Shown: positions 6,604 to 8,722 of the stretch, one piece after another
Layout: the number at the start of each line of letters is the position of its first letter
How positions within the stretch are numbered: position 1 is the stretch's first letter
DNA from: Gammaproteobacteria bacterium
GTDB lineage: Bacteria > Pseudomonadota > Gammaproteobacteria > Steroidobacterales > JABDKV01
Direction: 5' to 3'
Assembly (NCBI GenBank): GCA_029862285.1
Contig: JAOTXR010000061.1
Location: forward strand, 1-8,722
Length of the DNA stretch: 8,722 nucleotides
Translations under genes and position numbers: made by a program
The notes under the pieces: model-generated
The model's database searches: none
The model's input: the letters and a program-made list of their open reading frames with translations, nothing else
What the model was told of the DNA's origin: nothing

Positions 6604-8722
6604 ATGCCGAATCTAAGCGTGTCCGGATATATAAAGAAAGCCTGCAGTATCTTGACTGTTATGTTGGCTCTGTGTGCTGCATCCGCGAGTCAGGCGCAGG
6701 ATGTGACGACAGTCAGGGACAAAGACGGCTGGAAACTGCAGGTGGACGGCGAGGATTTCTACGTCAAGGGTGTCGTATGGGGTTATACGCCGCGTAACGA
6801 GAATTACACCTATAACCTGTGGGGTGAGAGCGACGATTTCATCAGGAACGTGCTCGATTACGATTTTGGCCTGATGAAGGCTGCCAGCGTCAACGCCATC
6901 CGCAGTTTTTCATCCATCCCACCCAAATGGGTGACCTACGTTTACCGCGAGTACGGCATCATGACCGCCATCAACCCGCTGATGGGACGTTACGGTTACA
7001 CGGTCGGCGGCAAATGGATTCCGTTTACCGATTATTCCGATCCACTCACCCGCGAGACCCTGAAACGAGACACGCTGGCGATTTTCGAGGAGTACAAGGA
7101 TGTGCCGGGCGTACTCATGTTTGCCCTCGGCAACGAGAGTAACTACGGGCTGTCCTGGTCGAGTTTCGAGATCGAGAATCTGCCGGAGGGCGAACGCAAC
7201 ACTGCCAAGGCCCGGTATCTCTACAGTCTCTTCAACGAAGTCATGGCGGCTGGTAAGAAGATTGCCCCGAACAAGCCGTTCTCTATTGTTAACGGCGACC
7301 TCCAGTATATCGATCTGATCAAGGACCTGTGTCCTGACATGGACGTGTTGGGGAGTAATGTTTACCGGGGCAGAAGTTTCCAGGGAGCCAGTCCCGTTTC
7401 GTTGTGGCAAGAGGTGGACGAGAAACTGGATCTGCCTGTCGTATTTTACGAGTTCGGTGCCGATGCCTTCAATGCGCGTGAATTCCGAGAGGACCAGGTG
7501 AACCAGGCCGTTTTCCTGCGTGACCAGTGGCGGGAAATGTACAACCAGGCCCACGGGAACGGCGAGGTGGGCAACTCGATCGGTGCCTTTGTGTTCGAGT
7601 GGCGTGACGAGTGGTGGAAGTATCTGCAGATCGAAGAGCTCGACATCCACAACAACAACGCCTCATGGTCGAACCAGGCTTATTTGTACGACTGGGCGCC
7701 GGGCCAGAACAATATGAACGAGGAGTGGTGGGGTATCACCGCGCTTGGAACACCCAATGCCGACGGCGTCTACACGGCGCGGCCCAGAATGGCTTACGAC
7801 GTGCTGTCGGAAATCTGGAAGCTGGACCCTTATACCTACAAAAAGGAAGCGTTCAACCAGGCAATCGAAAATCTCGATATGGAAAAACTCCAGCTTATGG
7901 GTGAGGTCAGGGAACTCAAGGGAGAAAGCGAGGAGAGAAAGAAGGCTCTGCGTTTCACCGGTGGGACGTTGCGGGCAGAGTACCTGGTCAAGGGAACCGG
8001 GCAGGATATCGATGAACGCGGCGAGAATGGCGTCACCTGGTCGGATGGCGAGATGGCGTTTCTCGATTTTGCCTTCACGCCCAGCGAGAAAATAGACGGC
8101 CAGTTTACGTTAAACCTGCTGGGTAATGTCGCAGACAAGGAACCGCTGGAGATTGCTTACGGCCGGCGTGGTTTTCCGATCACCGTAGTCACGGAGCCCG
8201 GCCCCGATGCCCAGTTTCAATTCGTTACCACCGACATGCTTGATGATCGCGAAAGAATCGAGTTTTACGATTTCAGTGCCACTTACAAGGCAGACAAGTT
8301 CGACCTGAAAACTTTTTACCATGTGTCACGTTACCACTGGCCCGACAAGGGTGATTTCTACGGTCTGCTGTGGGAAGCGACCGATCTCGACGGTATGGAT
8401 ATCTGGAACTCCAAGGCGCCGGAGGGTATGGAGATCGAAGGCAAGAAGGGCTGGATGAAGGGGCTGAACGTGGTGTTCGGACCCGAGGTTTACTGGGGTG
8501 CGAACCCGAAGTTGATGCTAAAGTACAGCAATAAGTTAGGTCGATTCGATTACACGCTGATGCATTCAGAAGACGTCGCACGGCGCGATGAGGCAACCGG
8601 CGCTACCGGGGCTACCGATCGGCAATCACGGGCGTCCACCGTCTATGTTTCCAGGAATATCACGCCAAAAATCAAGCTGGAACTCGGTGGCACCATGGCG
8701 GCAACCGAGAAAGTCGATGACT
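6604..8722 (+). CDS. Secreted clan GH-A (GH2-like TIM-barrel) glycoside hydrolase fused to a probable outer-membrane beta-barrel, partial at right edge
   Basis: The frame is open for 706 residues to the window edge. Residues 1-31 form a type I signal peptide (KK, hydrophobic LTVMLALCAA, cleavage after ASQA). Residues about 35-400 read as a GH-A TIM barrel like the GH2 C-terminal catalytic domain: YVKGVVWGY near the start, then MFALGNESNYG with acid/base Glu178 after Asn177, and VVFYEFGADAF with nucleophile Glu283. Residues 413-447 are strongly charged and helical. From about 450 on come alternating aromatic/aliphatic strands with polar turns: MAFLDFAF, GQFTLNLLGNV, IEFYDFSATYK, FDLKTFYHV, PKLMLKYSN, STVYVSRNIT and IKLELGG, as in outer-membrane barrels. 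The gene starts 84 bases after the GH16 stop with no convincing terminator between, so co-transcription is likely. The ATG is set by the signal peptide; the AGAG upstream is weak. Beta-1,3-glucosidic activity is inferred from context only; I cannot fix the GH family number. Confidence 0.88.
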   Translation, partial: MPNLSVSGYIKKACSILTVMLALCAASASQAQDVTTVRDKDGWKLQVDGEDFYVKGVVWGYTPRNENYTYNLWGESDDFIRNVLDYDFGLMKAASVNAIRSFSSIPPKWVTYVYREYGIMTAINPLMGRYGYTVGGKWIPFTDYSDPLTRETLKRDTLAIFEEYKDVPGVLMFALGNESNYGLSWSSFEIENLPEGERNTAKARYLYSLFNEVMAAGKKIAPNKPFSIVNGDLQYIDLIKDLCPDMDVLGSNVYRGRSFQGASPVSLWQEVDEKLDLPVVFYEFGADAFNAREFREDQVNQAVFLRDQWREMYNQAHGNGEVGNSIGAFVFEWRDEWWKYLQIEELDIHNNNASWSNQAYLYDWAPGQNNMNEEWWGITALGTPNADGVYTARPRMAYDVLSEIWKLDPYTYKKEAFNQAIENLDMEKLQLMGEVRELKGESEERKKALRFTGGTLRAEYLVKGTGQDIDERGENGVTWSDGEMAFLDFAFTPSEKIDGQFTLNLLGNVADKEPLEIAYGRRGFPITVVTEPGPDAQFQFVTTDMLDDRERIEFYDFSATYKADKFDLKTFYHVSRYHWPDKGDFYGLLWEATDLDGMDIWNSKAPEGMEIEGKKGWMKGLNVVFGPEVYWGANPKLMLKYSNKLGRFDYTLMHSEDVARRDEATGATGATDRQSRASTVYVSRNITPKIKLELGGTMAATEKVDD
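7840..7944 (+). other. Charged helical linker between hydrolase and barrel-like region
   Basis: Residues 413-447 of the GH-A protein are rich in Glu, Lys and Leu with roughly heptad-spaced hydrophobics (for example LDMEKLQLMGEVRELKG) and no Pro. This suggests a single long helix or short coiled coil separating the TIM barrel from the strand-rich region. Similar helical linkers precede the barrels of classical autotransporters, but that analogy is inference. Confidence 0.55.

Noticed and set aside
6604..6675. Lipoprotein signal on the GH-A protein using Cys24
   Set aside because: The residues before Cys24 are LAL; Leu at -1 does not fit a lipobox, while ASQA further on is a good signal peptidase I site.
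6910..7650. A 246-codon frame antisense to the GH-A catalytic domain
   Set aside because: The sense strand encodes a coherent TIM barrel with both catalytic Glu residues; the antisense frame shows nothing recognisable.
8593..8619. Short ACCGG-GCT repeat encoding ATGATGAT
   Set aside because: Three short codon-level copies in a probable loop of the barrel-like region; too small to claim function.

Overview
The window looks like part of a beta-1,3-glucan (laminarin-type) utilisation locus from a Gram-negative bacterium. A marine gammaproteobacterium is the best guess: there is an outer-membrane-type lipoprotein signal, a probable outer-membrane barrel, acidic Asp/Gly-rich secreted proteins, moderately high GC and Shine-Dalgarno starts. 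The taxonomic call is inference from style and gene content, not from a marker gene.

Layout. Two gene groups diverge from the region at about 3028-3222. On the minus strand, reading leftwards, are a GPH-type sugar:cation symporter (1576-3027), a complete GH17 enzyme without a signal peptide (577-1482), and a second, divergent GH17 enzyme that runs off the left edge (1-563). On the plus strand are a lipoprotein GH16 laminarinase carrying five tandem copies of a roughly 155-residue carbohydrate-binding-like module (3223-6519), and then a secreted clan GH-A (GH2-like) hydrolase (6604 to the right edge). The second enzyme continues, after a charged helical linker, into a long beta-strand-rich region that reads like an outer-membrane beta-barrel. 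Between the two groups lies a perfect 20-bp palindrome of the LacI-operator type with a central CG, overlapping a consensus -35 hexamer, so one repressor could control both directions. No regulator gene and no TonB-dependent receptor is present in the window.

How the parts may work together (inference). The GH16 lipoprotein is held at the cell surface, grips glucan with its five repeat modules and cuts internal beta-1,3 bonds. The GH-A/barrel protein further trims or admits oligosaccharides at the outer membrane. The symporter brings products across the inner membrane, and the two cytoplasmic GH17 enzymes process them.

The most unusual item is the enzyme/outer-membrane-barrel fusion at the right end. 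The five-fold repeat array of the GH16 protein and the shared palindromic operator come next. There is no gene-free stretch longer than 300 bases; the largest gap is the roughly 195-base divergent regulatory region.
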